DNA of 64,000 bases from CAWCTB01 sp963798275 (GCA_963798275.1 CAWCTB010000032.1:24613-88612); one strand, 5' to 3'; shown: positions 17,418 to 26,844, counted from the stretch's first letter. The notes: generated by a model from the letters alone, not told the origin. Numbers and translations: made by a program.

Positions 17418-17750
17418 ATGCAAGGTCATCTTACGGTTGTTCAAGGTATTCAGCATGTGCCCACGCCCGATGGCAAGCGGTTCGTTCATCTGTTCAGTCA
17501 CGGATCGCTGAGCGTGGAGTTCTACGCTCCTCGCATCACCGATCCGCAGACCCCACATACGCGCGATGAAATCTACGTGGTGGTGAGCGGAACAGGTAAA
17601 TTTCAGTGCGGTTCCGAGGAAGCGACCTTCGCAACCGGCGACGTGCTGTTTGCACCCGCCGCGGTGGAGCATCGTTTCAAGGATTTCAGCGACGATTTTT
17701 CGACCTGGGTATTTTTCTACGGGCCTGAGGGTGGCGAAAAGGAGGGTTGA
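17418..17750 (+). CDS. Small cupin-domain protein
   Basis: A 110-residue single-domain cupin. Motif 1 is degenerate but visible (PHTRDEIYVVVSGTGKFQCG, with His, Glu and Gly positions of a metal-binding cupin), motif 2 is GDVLFAPAAVEHRFKDF. The metal ligands look intact, so enzymatic or sensory function is possible; the substrate is not predictable. The start ATG follows GGGGAG by seven bases. Confidence 0.82.
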   Translation: MQGHLTVVQGIQHVPTPDGKRFVHLFSHGSLSVEFYAPRITDPQTPHTRDEIYVVVSGTGKFQCGSEEATFATGDVLFAPAAVEHRFKDFSDDFSTWVFFYGPEGGEKEG

Positions 17751-17790
17751 GCGCGAGGCCTTGAAGCAGGCATCACTCGATTGCATTCCA

Positions 17791-17811
17791 CAGTCCTACT
17801 TTGTAGGACTG
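17791..17811. terminator. Perfect hairpin between convergent genes
   Basis: CAGTCCTAC (17791-17799) and GTAGGACTG (17803-17811) pair perfectly around TTT. It sits between the convergent cupin and aldo/keto reductase genes, where a bidirectional terminator would be expected, but no T run follows on either strand, so it may instead be a short repeat. Confidence 0.45.
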
Positions 17812-17940
17812 CAGGAGCACCTTCCGGGCATTCACGTGCAGCTTTGGCCGAGTCGCCCGATCTCCGCGGCTCGCAATGCGTCGCAGCGACACCGTTCGCC
17901 TGAGGAATGAGGAAACACTCGTAAAAGCGTGCAAGCAGCC

Positions 17941-18930
17941 TCAGCCCAGCCACTGCGGGTTGTGCGTGGTTCCATCGAACTGCGTGCTGGTTTTGTACAG
18001 TTCGAACTGGCCATTCTTCGCTGCTTCGGCCGTCTTGCTCAGCAACGCAGTGCGCTCGCTTTCGCTCAGCGGCTTAAAGTTGCGCCCCAGGTCCAGCGCC
18101 TGCTGCACATCTTTGGTGGATTCACATCCGGTGATCACCACGCTCGTCGGCAGGCTCAAAGCGTAGCGGAGGCACTCGACTGCGCTTACCTTGCCACTCT
18201 TCAGCAAAACGCCCGAACCGATCGGCTTCATCCCGAGAACGCCGATGTTCCGCTCCTGCAACATGGGCAACACAATCTTGGCGAAGCTCTCGTACTGCGC
18301 GTCCATGACGTTCAGCGGCATTTGCACTGAGTCGAACTTGAACTTGTGCTGGTCGGCCACCTCCAGCATGTGCTTATGAATCTGCGGGCTCTTGTGGCCG
18401 GTGAAGCCGATGAACCGCACCTTGCCCGCATCCCGCGCCTTCACCACAGCCTCCATGCCGCCGCCCGCTGCAAAGATGCGCTCCGGATCGTTCATCCGTA
18501 TCACCTCGTGAAACTGGAGCAGGTCGAGGTGGTCCGTCTGCAGCCGCTGCAGCGACTGGTCAAGTTGCTGCGTCGCCGTCCTGGCATCGCGACCATCGAT
18601 CTTCGTCATCAGGAACACCTTCTGCCGGTAGCCGTCGCGCAGTGCCTTGCCCATGCGCACTTCGCTATCGCCATTGTGGTAGTCCCAGCAGTTGTCCATG
18701 AAGGTGATGCCGTTGTCGGCGGCGGTGCGGATGATCGTGATCGCTTCCGCCTCGCTGGGATTTCCGATGTGATAGCCGCCCAGCCCAATCATCGAGACCT
18801 GCTGGCCGGTGTGGCCCAGAGTGCGCTTGGGAATGCCGGACGAGTCGGCGGCCTCAGCGAAATTTCCAAACCTGGCAACTACTCCCGTGGCGGCGACTCC
18901 CTTTAAGAAATCTCTGCGATGGATGCTCAT
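17941..18930 (-). CDS. Aldo/keto reductase with twin-arginine signal
   Basis: A 329-residue NADPH-dependent oxidoreductase of the AKR superfamily. It begins with a Tat-type leader (MSIHRRDFLKGVAATGVVA), so it is exported folded. The barrel shows TLGHTGQQVSMIGLGGYHIG, the catalytic Asp/Tyr of ITFMDNCWDYHNGDSE, the Lys of FLMTKIDGR and the His of LLQFHEV. The substrate is unknown. ATG 18930 is chosen because the Tat motif starts there. It lies 55 bases downstream of the PQQ-type dehydrogenase gene on the same strand, which hints at a shared periplasmic sugar or polyol pathway. Confidence 0.88.
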   Translation of the reverse strand: MSIHRRDFLKGVAATGVVARFGNFAEAADSSGIPKRTLGHTGQQVSMIGLGGYHIGNPSEAEAITIIRTAADNGITFMDNCWDYHNGDSEVRMGKALRDGYRQKVFLMTKIDGRDARTATQQLDQSLQRLQTDHLDLLQFHEVIRMNDPERIFAAGGGMEAVVKARDAGKVRFIGFTGHKSPQIHKHMLEVADQHKFKFDSVQMPLNVMDAQYESFAKIVLPMLQERNIGVLGMKPIGSGVLLKSGKVSAVECLRYALSLPTSVVITGCESTKDVQQALDLGRNFKPLSESERTALLSKTAEAAKNGQFELYKTSTQFDGTTHNPQWLG

Positions 18931-18985
18931 CTCTTTTTCCTCTCTTACTTGAACAGGCACGGCTTCCTGCCTAACGTAACCAGCT

Positions 18986-20287
18986 CTACTTCCCTATGTA
19001 GCTCACCCGCCACACCGAGTTCGAGCCATCATCGCTCACCAGCAGTGATCCGTCCGGCGCAACGGTGACACCCACGGGCCGTCCCCATACCTTGCCATCC
19101 GGAAGCACAAATCCGGTGAGGAAATCTTCGTACTCTCCGGTCGCCTGACCGGTCTGATGCAGCGGCACACGGATCACCTCGTAGCCGGCACGCGGATCGC
19201 GGTTCCACGAGCCGTGCTGCGATGAGAAGATGTCGCCCTGGTACTCGGCGGGAAATTGCTTGCCGTCATAAAACGCCAGTTGCAGCGAGGCATTGTGCGG
19301 TTGGATCAGCACGTCGGGAACAATCGTCTTGTCCTTCAGTTCAGGATGTGCGCCCTTCAATCGCGGTTCGGGATTGCCGCCAATGTAGAAGTAGGGCCAG
19401 CCGTAAAACCCGCCTTCCTGCACGTGGGTGATGTAATCGGGCACCAAATTGTTGCCCAGGCCGTCGCGCTCATTGACCGAGGCCCAGAGTTCCCCTGTTT
19501 TGGGATTGATGGCCAGCCCACCGCCTGCATTACGAATGCCTAACGCGTACGTCCGGCGATCCTTGCCGTCAGGATCCATCACCAGAATGACAGCTCGTCC
19601 GTTCTCTTCGGGGTGAGTGTCGGGATCGTCGACGTTGGACGATGAGCCTACGCCGACGAAAAGCTGCTTGCCATCCGGCGAAAAGACGAGATCGCGCGTC
19701 CAGTGACCACCGCCGGCCGGAAGATCGGCGAGTTTCTCCGGCTTGCCGGTTGCCTTGAGGTCGCCGTTCTTGTAGGCGAAGCGCACCACCGAGTCCGTGT
19801 TGCCGATATAGAGATATTGGGGATCTGGCCCGGGTGGATAGAACGCGATGCCGTAAGGCCGGTTCAATCCGGTGGCGTAGGTTGCGGTCTGCTGCGGCTT
19901 ACCATCGGCGCCGATGCCGCGGAATACCTTGAGGTTGCCGCCGTGGCTCTCCGCCAGGAAGACGTCGCCGTTGGGCGCCGTCAGCAGTTTGCGCGGCTCG
20001 TTCAGGCCCTCGGCGAACAGCTCCACCTTGAAGCCCGCAGGCGCCACGGGAACGACATTCGCCGGGCGATCCACGAGGTTTGGACCGTTGGTAGCGGACT
20101 TGGTGGCGAAGGGCGCCGGCAGGTCGTGGGCGGTGATCTTGTGCATCGTCCCCGGCTTCTCGTACCGGTAGTCGGTGAAGGGAGCCTGTGGCGAAGGTGC
20201 GTTCTGTGGCTTCTTGGCGGCACTGCACATGGCCGAGGTAAGCAGGAGGACAGCGGAACTAGCGAGGACAAGATTTTTAGCAGCCAT
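18986..20287 (-). CDS. Periplasmic sorbosone/glucose dehydrogenase-like beta-propeller
   Basis: A 433-residue exported protein (signal MAAKNLVLASSAVLLLTSAM) of the soluble PQQ-dependent sugar dehydrogenase / L-sorbosone dehydrogenase family. Blades carry FAEGLNEPRKLLTAPNGDVF, GLNRPYGIAFYPPG, HWTRDLVFSPDGKQLFVGVG, the family motif YALGIRNAGGGLAINP, EGGFYGWPYFYIGG, and RPVGVTVAPDGSLLVSDDGS. It should oxidise an aldose or related alcohol in the periplasm with PQQ. GGAG lies five bases before ATG 20287. It sits between the SDR epimerase and aldo/keto reductase genes, all on the minus strand. Confidence 0.88.
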   Translation of the reverse strand: MAAKNLVLASSAVLLLTSAMCSAAKKPQNAPSPQAPFTDYRYEKPGTMHKITAHDLPAPFATKSATNGPNLVDRPANVVPVAPAGFKVELFAEGLNEPRKLLTAPNGDVFLAESHGGNLKVFRGIGADGKPQQTATYATGLNRPYGIAFYPPGPDPQYLYIGNTDSVVRFAYKNGDLKATGKPEKLADLPAGGGHWTRDLVFSPDGKQLFVGVGSSSNVDDPDTHPEENGRAVILVMDPDGKDRRTYALGIRNAGGGLAINPKTGELWASVNERDGLGNNLVPDYITHVQEGGFYGWPYFYIGGNPEPRLKGAHPELKDKTIVPDVLIQPHNASLQLAFYDGKQFPAEYQGDIFSSQHGSWNRDPRAGYEVIRVPLHQTGQATGEYEDFLTGFVLPDGKVWGRPVGVTVAPDGSLLVSDDGSNSVWRVSYIGK

Positions 20288-20391
20288 TTGATCTCCAGAT
20301 GCGCAATAACTCTATAAGTTTCTAGATGACGAAAAGGCACGCCGGTATGCGAGAAAGCCGCACCGGTTTTGTATCATCCAGGCTCCATGAT

Positions 20392-21288
20392 TCAACTCCG
20401 CAGAGCGGCCCGCATGGCGTCGCGCAGCTCCGGGTAAGCAAAGCGGTATCCCGCCGCTTGCAGGGTGCCAGGTTTCACCCGGGCGGAATCCAGCAGCAGG
20501 GCCTGCCCCATTTCCCCCAGCAAGGCCTTTACTGCGAAGGCCGGCAGCGGAATGATCGCGGGAAGGTGCAGCTCTGCCGCGAGTGCCTTTACGAACTCCA
20601 CATTCCGCACCGGGCTGGGCGCGACGGTGTTGACCGCCCCGCGCAACTGTTCGCTCTGAAGGGCAAAGACAAAAGCTCCCGTGACATCGTCCAGAGAAAC
20701 CCAGCTCCAGAACTGACGGCCATCGCCAATCCTGCCTCCTAAGCCCAGCTTGAAGGGCAGCAGCAGCGGAGGCAGAGCGCCACCATCGTGCGCCAGCACC
20801 ACGCCAATGCGCAAGTGGACCACCCGCAGACCGGCCTCCCGTGCCGGGTTGGCCGCCGCCTCCCACGCCACGCACGCTTCCGGCAGGAAACCCTGTCCCG
20901 GCGCGCTGTCTTCGGTGAGCAACTCGTCTCCCCGGTTGCCGTAGTACCCAATCGCCGAAGCGGCTACAAAAATTCCGGGCGCTCCGGTCCGGCGAAACGA
21001 CTCGGCCGCAGCGGTGGCGAGCGTTCGCGTGCTATGCACCCGGCTGTCGCGCACTTCCTGCTTGAACTTTGCGGTCCAGCGCCCGGCGATGCTTTTTCCC
21101 GCCAAGTGAACGACGGCGTCGAAGAAGGCCAGTTTCTCCGGCTCCAATGGCCGATTGGGATCCCATGGTATTTCTCCGGCCTGGGGACTGCGCCGCACCA
21201 GCGCGGAAACTTGCTCCCCGGCTGCAGTCAGGCGCTGCCGTAACGCCGTGCCGATCAAGCCTGACGCCCCGCTCATCAATATGTTCAT
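20392..21288 (-). CDS. TIGR01777-type (YfcH-like) NAD-dependent epimerase
   Basis: A 298-residue extended SDR protein. The dinucleotide site is MNILMSGASGLIGTALRQRL, followed by VVHLAGKSIAGRWT, the ASAIGYYGNRGDELLTEDSA catalytic-region motif, and LRIGVVLAHDGGALPPLLLPF, then a C-terminal DUF1731-like domain (AVNTVAPSPVRNVEFVKAL, RVKPGTLQAAGYRFAYPEL). Function in this family is poorly known. ATG 21288 with AGGGAG just upstream is the start; the longer frame to 21507 runs into the relA promoter region. Confidence 0.9.
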   Translation of the reverse strand: MNILMSGASGLIGTALRQRLTAAGEQVSALVRRSPQAGEIPWDPNRPLEPEKLAFFDAVVHLAGKSIAGRWTAKFKQEVRDSRVHSTRTLATAAAESFRRTGAPGIFVAASAIGYYGNRGDELLTEDSAPGQGFLPEACVAWEAAANPAREAGLRVVHLRIGVVLAHDGGALPPLLLPFKLGLGGRIGDGRQFWSWVSLDDVTGAFVFALQSEQLRGAVNTVAPSPVRNVEFVKALAAELHLPAIIPLPAFAVKALLGEMGQALLLDSARVKPGTLQAAGYRFAYPELRDAMRAALRS

Positions 21289-21352
21289 ATCTCCCTCAGT
21301 CGGCAGTCCGGAAGTAAGGCAGGTGGACCGGAAGCCAGAGCCGCACCTGTCG

Positions 21353-21364
21353 TATACTCGATTA
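21353..21364 (+). promoter_or_regulatory. Candidate leaderless promoter of relA
   Basis: TATACT (21353-21358) ends only five bases before the relA ATG, and no Shine-Dalgarno site precedes that ATG. A start of transcription seven bases after the box would fall on the ATG. No good -35 box is seen, so this is tentative. Confidence 0.35.
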
Positions 21365-23598
21365 TGGCGACATTGCGCCAGACCATCGCGACCAACGTGC
21401 TCACGGTTACCCGCTATCGCGATCTTCTGCGCAAGATCCGCTCCTACCGCCCCAACGACGACCTCGAACTGGTCAAGAAAGCCTACGAGTTTTCCCTGGA
21501 ACATCACCAGGGGCAGGTGCGCGCTTCAGGCGAACCCTACCTTGTCCATCCCCTCGAAGTAGCGATGGTTCTGGCCGAAATGCGGCTCGACACCACGGCC
21601 ATCGCCGCCGGGTTGCTGCATGACATGGTGGAGGACACCAAAGTAACCGTCGACGAGATCAAGACCAGATTTGGCGAACAGGTGGCCCACATCGTCGAGG
21701 GTGTCACCAAGATCAGCAAGCTGGAATTCGCCTCGCGCGAAGAAGCCCAGGCCGAGAGCGTCCGCAAGATGGTACTGGCCATGGTGGACGACATTCGCGT
21801 GGTGCTCATCAAGCTCGCTGACCGGCTGCATAATATGCGCACCCTGAAACACCTTTCGCCCGAACGGCAACTCAAGGTCGCTCGCGAGACGCAGGAGATT
21901 TACGCTCCCATCGCGCACCGTCTGGGGATGGGCAAAATCCGCGGCGAACTGGAAGACCTCGCCTTTCAGTACGTCGATCCCATTGCCTACAACCAGGTGA
22001 AGGAAGCCATTGAGGCGCGACGGAAGCGAGGCGAAACCTTTCTTGCCGGGATCCAAAAGGTCATCGAAGACAAGCTCAAGGAACTCGGCATCCAGGCCCG
22101 GGTCGATGCCCGCATCAAGCGCATTTATAGCATCTACCAGAAACTGCAGCGGCAGCGCATCTCGGTCGACCAGATTTACGACATGATGGCGCTGCGCATC
22201 ATCACCCAGTCGGTCAACGATTGCTATGCCGTGCTCGGCATCATTCACAACCAGTGGCGGCCAGTCCCGGGGCGCATCAAGGACTTCATCGCCATGCCGC
22301 GGCCCAACGGCTACAAGTCGCTGCACACCACAGTGATCTCGGAGAACGGCCAGGCCTTCGAAGTGCAGATCCGTACCGAGGAGATGCACAAAACGGCCGA
22401 GGAAGGCATCGCCGCACACTGGAAATACAAGGACGGCCCCATCTCGGCCCGTGACGAACAGCGCCTTGCCTGGTTGCGCCAGGTGGTCGACTCGCAGCTG
22501 GATGTGGCCAACGCGGAAGAGTTCGTTTCCAATCTGAAGGTCGATCTCTTCCCCGAAGAGGTCTACACTTTCACCCCCAAAGGTAAGATCGTGATCCTGC
22601 CGCGCGAAGCCACGCCGGTCGACTTCGCCTACACCATTCACTCGCAAGTTGGGGATACCTGCGTTGGCGCCAAGGTGAACGGGCGCATCGTGCCGCTGCG
22701 CTACAAGCTGCGCTCGGGCGACATCGTCGAGATTCTGACCCAGCCTGGACATCACCCCAGCCGCGACTGGCTGGGCTTCGTGAGGTCGGGGCGGGCGCGG
22801 CAAAAGATTAAGCATTGGCTCAACATTCATCAGCGAGAGCGCGCCATCGAAATCGGACGCAAGCTGATCGAAAAAGAAGCCCGCAAGTACCGCATCGCGC
22901 TTAAAGAAATTAACGAAGCGGAGTTGACGCGCGTGGCCACGGAAAACGGTCTCGGTCGTCCTGACGACCTGCTGGCGGCGATCGGCTACGGCAAATTCTC
23001 CTCCCGCAGCATCCTGGCGCGGCTGCTTCCTGCCGAGCAGGCCGGCAACGTTCCCCACGAGCCCGGAAAGTCCGATGACGAGCAGTCCAGCAGCTTTACC
23101 AGCGTAGTGCGCCGCGTCTTTGGCGGCGATTCTTCGGCCATCAAGGTCAAGGGGCACGACGATCTGATGGTGTATCGCGCGCGCTGTTGCAATCCCATTC
23201 GCGGCGAAGACATCGTCGGGTATGTTACTCGTGGCAAGGGCGTGGCTGTACATTCCAAAGCGTGCCCCAACGTCAACAACCTGATGTACGAGCCCGAGCG
23301 GCGCATCGCGGTCGAGTGGGGGCACGACGGAACGTCCGGTACCACCCCCTGGTCGGGCGGCTATCCGGTGAAGCTGGTGGTGTTGTGCGACAACCGTCCG
23401 GGAATGCTCAAACAGATCACCGCCGTCATCAGCGATGCCGACACCAACATTCGCAACATCGAAGCCAAGACCGCCGAAACCCACGCCACCGTCGACATCA
23501 TCGTAGAGATCGCCGATCTCCGGCACCTGGAACGCATTGTCGCCGGCGTGCGCAAGATCGCCGGCGTCCGCGACGTGCAACGGGTGCAGAAGCTGTAA
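21364..23598 (+). CDS. relA: Bifunctional (p)ppGpp synthetase/hydrolase, RelA/SpoT homologue
   Basis: A 744-residue long Rsh enzyme controlling the stringent alarmone. The hydrolase HD site is intact (VHPLEVAMVL, AAGLLHDMVEDT with HD at 86-87, and IKLADRLHNMRTL). The synthetase domain has YDMMALRIIT, RIKDFIAMPRPNGYKSLHTT and FEVQIRTEEMHKTAEEGIAAHW. A TGS domain (YTFTPKGKIVILPREATPVDF), a zinc-finger/RIS-like part with CCNPIRGEDIVGYVTRGKGV, and a C-terminal ACT domain follow. It is probably both synthetase and hydrolase, as is usual for single-copy Rsh. The frame is intact. Confidence 0.95.
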   Translation: MATLRQTIATNVLTVTRYRDLLRKIRSYRPNDDLELVKKAYEFSLEHHQGQVRASGEPYLVHPLEVAMVLAEMRLDTTAIAAGLLHDMVEDTKVTVDEIKTRFGEQVAHIVEGVTKISKLEFASREEAQAESVRKMVLAMVDDIRVVLIKLADRLHNMRTLKHLSPERQLKVARETQEIYAPIAHRLGMGKIRGELEDLAFQYVDPIAYNQVKEAIEARRKRGETFLAGIQKVIEDKLKELGIQARVDARIKRIYSIYQKLQRQRISVDQIYDMMALRIITQSVNDCYAVLGIIHNQWRPVPGRIKDFIAMPRPNGYKSLHTTVISENGQAFEVQIRTEEMHKTAEEGIAAHWKYKDGPISARDEQRLAWLRQVVDSQLDVANAEEFVSNLKVDLFPEEVYTFTPKGKIVILPREATPVDFAYTIHSQVGDTCVGAKVNGRIVPLRYKLRSGDIVEILTQPGHHPSRDWLGFVRSGRARQKIKHWLNIHQRERAIEIGRKLIEKEARKYRIALKEINEAELTRVATENGLGRPDDLLAAIGYGKFSSRSILARLLPAEQAGNVPHEPGKSDDEQSSSFTSVVRRVFGGDSSAIKVKGHDDLMVYRARCCNPIRGEDIVGYVTRGKGVAVHSKACPNVNNLMYEPERRIAVEWGHDGTSGTTPWSGGYPVKLVVLCDNRPGMLKQITAVISDADTNIRNIEAKTAETHATVDIIVEIADLRHLERIVAGVRKIAGVRDVQRVQKL

Positions 23599-23727
23599 GG
23601 GAGCTGTCAGGCGCCAGCTATCAGCAGTCAGCTATCAACTTCGAGCCGAAAAGCTGTTTTTCTGACAATCAACAACTGCCCACTCACGACCATCTTTTGC
23701 TGATAACTGACAACTGCCCCCTGACAA

Positions 23728-24189
23728 CTATCCCTTGCCCTTTACCAGTGCCAACACTTCTTCGGCATGCCCGTCGGGCTTCACGTTCTCGAACACATGC
23801 GCGATCTTGCCGTCCGGTCCAATCAGGAATGTGGTGCGGGCGATGCCCAGCACCTTTCTGCCGTACATGTTCTTTTCTTTCAAGACGCCGAATTTCTTAG
23901 CCACTTCTTTCTGGTCGTCGGCCAGCAGGGTATACGGAAGCTCCTCTTTTTCTTTAAACTTCTTTTGGGCGGAAGGTTTATCGGGCGAAATGCCGAGGAC
24001 GACCAGGCCAGTCTTCTGCAGCTTGGCGTATGCGTCGCGGAACCCGCGAGCCTCAATGGTTCAGCCGGGGGTGTTGGCCTTCGGGTAGAAGAACAGGACG
24101 ACGGTCTTGCCTCGGAACTGTTCGAGCGAAACCGGGTTTCCGTCTTCGTCGGGCAGGGTGAATTCGGGAGCTTTCTTGTTGTTTGCCAT
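23728..24189 (-). CDS. bcp: Seleno-peroxiredoxin, BCP/PrxQ type (in-frame TGA = Sec43)
   Basis: A thiol/selenol peroxidase of 153 residues that reduces peroxides. It reads APEFTLPDEDGNPVSLEQF, GKTVVLFFYPKANTPG, then TGA (24063-24061) and, in the same frame, TIEARGFRDAYAKLQ, GISPDKPSAQKKFKEKEELP, YTLLADDQKEVAKKFGV, ARTTFLIGPDGKIAHVFENV, stopping at TAG 23728. PrxQ proteins have PxxxTPGCT with the peroxidatic cysteine at exactly this place. The usual resolving cysteine five residues on is replaced by Arg (TIEAR), and no cysteine occurs anywhere, so the enzyme would be 1-Sec and need an outside thiol. ATG 24189 lacks a ribosome site; a TATAGA box lies nine bases upstream. A frameshift cannot explain the TGA because both sides share one frame. 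Confidence 0.87.
24035..24049 (-). promoter_or_regulatory. Bacterial SECIS-like hairpin after the peroxiredoxin UGA
   Basis: Eleven bases after the TGA, TCGCGG (24049-24044) pairs with CCGCGA (24040-24035) around GTT; with the innermost G-C opened the loop is GGTTC. Spacing, GC-rich stem and a GGTT tip match the hairpin after the deiodinase-like UGA at 919, which supports recognition by one SelB. Confidence 0.75.
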
Positions 24190-24293
24190 AGGTACCCATC
24201 TATACCGTAAAACTTGCCGGTGCGCCACCGGCCTGCTGCTCGGCGTTCTCCTGTTGTTCAGTTTTTGCGCGGCGCGAGGCCCAGCGGCCTGAA

Positions 24294-25779
24294 ATGCGTC
24301 GTCCGGAGAGTGACCCGAACGCCGCGCCTGCTCCGGCGAAGAAGTCCAAGCGCGGCCCACGCGCGCTGGCTGTGGTGGAGTTTCTCCCCGGAGGCGCCAC
24401 CCGCCTGGTGCCTATCGCTCTCTGGATTGACGGCAAGTATTATGACGCCAGCCTTTACGGAGCGAACCCAGAGCCGTTGGCCGTGGAACCTGGCACCGTC
24501 TACGAGGCCCAAGCTTATGGCGAGCCCACCGGAACCTTCGTGGTGAACACACCGAAGCAAGTCAACGGCTCGTGGGTTGCCGACGGGCGCTGGAAGCCGC
24601 ATCTCGCGCTCGACGAAAAGCTCGCCGCCGACGCAGCCAAGCGGCCAAAGGCAAAGTCCAGCGAAAGCCATGCGATTTTCACCGGTGACCCTGACGAAGG
24701 GCCTCCGGTGTTGCACCGCTCGGGTGGCAGCGGCTCGACGACCAAGGACCAGCCGAGCGCGCCCGCCTCGTCCCCGAGCTCCGCCTCGCCCGGCACTTCG
24801 GCCAAGCCCGCGCAGAGCGAACCGGCACAAACCGCGTCTTCCCAAAGCGGCCGTCCCACCCTGGGGCCCGCCGATTCGGACTCTGGTTCGGGCTCCACCG
24901 CCGCACAGACCAGCGGCGGCAACACTACACCGCCGGAGTACGATCCTAACCGGCCGGTGCTGAAACGGTCGCCAGCGGATTCCTCAAATAGCAGATCGTC
25001 GGACTCAGACAACGATCCAGATCGCCCCGTTCTGACACGTCCCGTGAGTTCCGCGAGTACCACAACGTCAGACACTCACGAATCTATTCCAGCGCCTGAC
25101 CAGGACGAAAACGATCCCGACCGGCCGGTCTTGAGCCGCGGCAAGCCGGCAGCCGCGGGGAAAGCAGCACCGGTCGTCGCCGGCAAGCCTTCCGGTAAGT
25201 CCGCCGGCGTGACCAGCCAAGCGAAAGCCCTGCCCGCGGGAAAGCTACTTTCTTACCCGGCGATCTCCGACGCTGGCCAGTATGAAACCCGCTCGTTGTT
25301 GTACGCCATGACGCCGGAGCAGCGGCAGCAGAAGGCTCCGCCGATGCTGGCGCTGGCTCTGGCTGACATCCGCGCGTTTGCTGCCAAACGTCCCGGGCCC
25401 GCGGTACCCAAGACAGCGGTGATTACCGACTACGACTTGCGCCTCTTTGACCTGGACTTCAGCAATTCGCCCACCATGGTGCTTACCGCGAAACTCCCTG
25501 TCGCTGGCGGTGGCAGCAAGCCATTCGTTTATTACGCAACCATCGTGGCGCGCCTCGATATCAACGACCAGCCACAGAAGATCTTCAGCGCGGTAACCGA
25601 CACCGCACATCTCGACGTCTATCCGCGGCTGGAACTGGTCGACGCTATCGACGCTGACGCCAACGGCCGTGGGCGACCTGCTCTTTCGGCAGTACTCGGA
25701 CGTTGGCAGCAGCTACGGGCTGTATCGCGTGTTTCCCTACCAGATGGAGAAGGTGTTCGAGGGCGGATCGTCGCTTTAG
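24294..25779 (+). CDS. Repeat-containing hypothetical protein, probably exported, one frame break
   Basis: About 494 residues when one extra G near 25671 (CGT-G-GGC) is skipped, which restores GRGDLLFRQYSDVGSSYGLY to the TAG at 25777. The N-terminal part has a beta pattern (ALWIDGKYYDASLYGANPEP). A disordered Ser/Pro/Thr-rich middle carries repeats DPNRPVLKR, DPDRPVLTR, DPDRPVLSR plus a degenerate DEGPPVLHR. The C-terminal domain has ITDYDLRLFDLDFSNSPTMV. The true start may be upstream: another frame just before ATG 24294 encodes a lipoprotein-like signal (GLLLGVLLLFSFCAARG) that would join through one more extra base. The family is unknown. Confidence 0.7.
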
Positions 25780-25933
25780 GCAGCGCCAGTCCCATTTCGA
25801 GATTTCCCATTTTCGCACCGATCAACAACAAAGCTCGCGACAGGTCGAAAACTAGCAGCCGCTCATTTATACTGAGCCGTTTGCCTGAGTCCGGCGAAGC
25901 CTTCTGGTAGGCGCCCGCTCGGTGGAGGAGCCT

Positions 25934-26704
25934 GTGAAGATTCTGGTTTGCATGAAACAAGTACCGCAGAAGGACGCACCCCTGAAGCTCAACGACAGCG
26001 GCACGTGGATCCGCGAGGACCTCTCCTACGAAGTCAATGAACCGGACGCCTACGCGCTGGAAGAGGCCCTCCGCCAGAGAGAGAAGCACGGCGGCGAGGT
26101 GGTGGTCATTACCAGCGGGCCTGCCCGCGCCCAGCAGGTCTTGCGGGAAGCGCTCGCCAAAGGCGCCGACCGGGCCATCCATCTCGAGGGCGATGCTTTT
26201 GTGGGTCTCGACGCGTTCAACACCGCCAAGGCGTTCGCGGCTGTCGTGAAGGAGGAGAACTTCGATCTGATCTTCACCGGCCTGCAATCCGACGACTACG
26301 GTTTTGCGCAGACCGGCGTCATTCTGGCCGAGCTGATGGGTTGGCCCCACGCGACCATCATTATGCAGATCGAGAAACAAGACGGTGGCATTCGCGTCAA
26401 GCGCGAACTTGAAGCCGGATACTTCCAGTTCGTCGATATGCCGGTACCCGCGGTGCTGACCATCCAGTCGGGCATCAATAAGCTTCGCTACGCCACCTTG
26501 ATCGGAATCAAGCAGGCTAAGAACAAGCCGCTCAAGAAAGTTACGTTCGACGAAGTGAAGGCAGCGCTGGGCGAGAACCTCCAGAAGATTGAGAAGCTCT
26601 ACATCCCCAAGAAAACCAAGCAGACAGAAACGCTGGAAGGTCCTCCTGCAGAAATTGCCAAGAAATTGGCGGACAAGCTGCGCAACGACATGCATGTCAT
26701 CTAG
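25934..26704 (+). CDS. etfB: Electron transfer flavoprotein beta subunit
   Basis: The beta subunit (256 residues) of the soluble FAD/AMP heterodimer that collects electrons from acyl-CoA and other dehydrogenases. Family landmarks: MKQVPQKDAPLKLND, NEPDAYALEEALRQRE, ALAKGADRAIHLEGDAF, LIFTGLQSDDYGFAQTGVIL and RELEAGYFQFVDMPVPAVL. GTG 25934 is taken as start because GGAGGAG lies directly upstream and VKILVCMKQVP is the usual beginning. EtfA and ETF-QO follow within 4 kb on the same strand, with two small membrane protein genes in between. Confidence 0.95.
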   Translation: MKILVCMKQVPQKDAPLKLNDSGTWIREDLSYEVNEPDAYALEEALRQREKHGGEVVVITSGPARAQQVLREALAKGADRAIHLEGDAFVGLDAFNTAKAFAAVVKEENFDLIFTGLQSDDYGFAQTGVILAELMGWPHATIIMQIEKQDGGIRVKRELEAGYFQFVDMPVPAVLTIQSGINKLRYATLIGIKQAKNKPLKKVTFDEVKAALGENLQKIEKLYIPKKTKQTETLEGPPAEIAKKLADKLRNDMHVI

Positions 26705-26844
26705 TTTTCCAACACCGGCCCAGGGCCGGGGCAGCTTTGCGGCTGCGACTCAGTTCTTTGCAATCTACTGGTCTTCGCTACGGCGTGGAACCGGCGCTCG
26801 GGCATCTAATTCGGAGGGAGAACATTCCTCTTGAGGTGGATACG

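Noticed and set aside
21526..23580. 684-codon open frame antisense to relA
   Set aside because: It is the mirror of a GC-rich coding sequence; no domains, and relA is fully conserved on the other strand.
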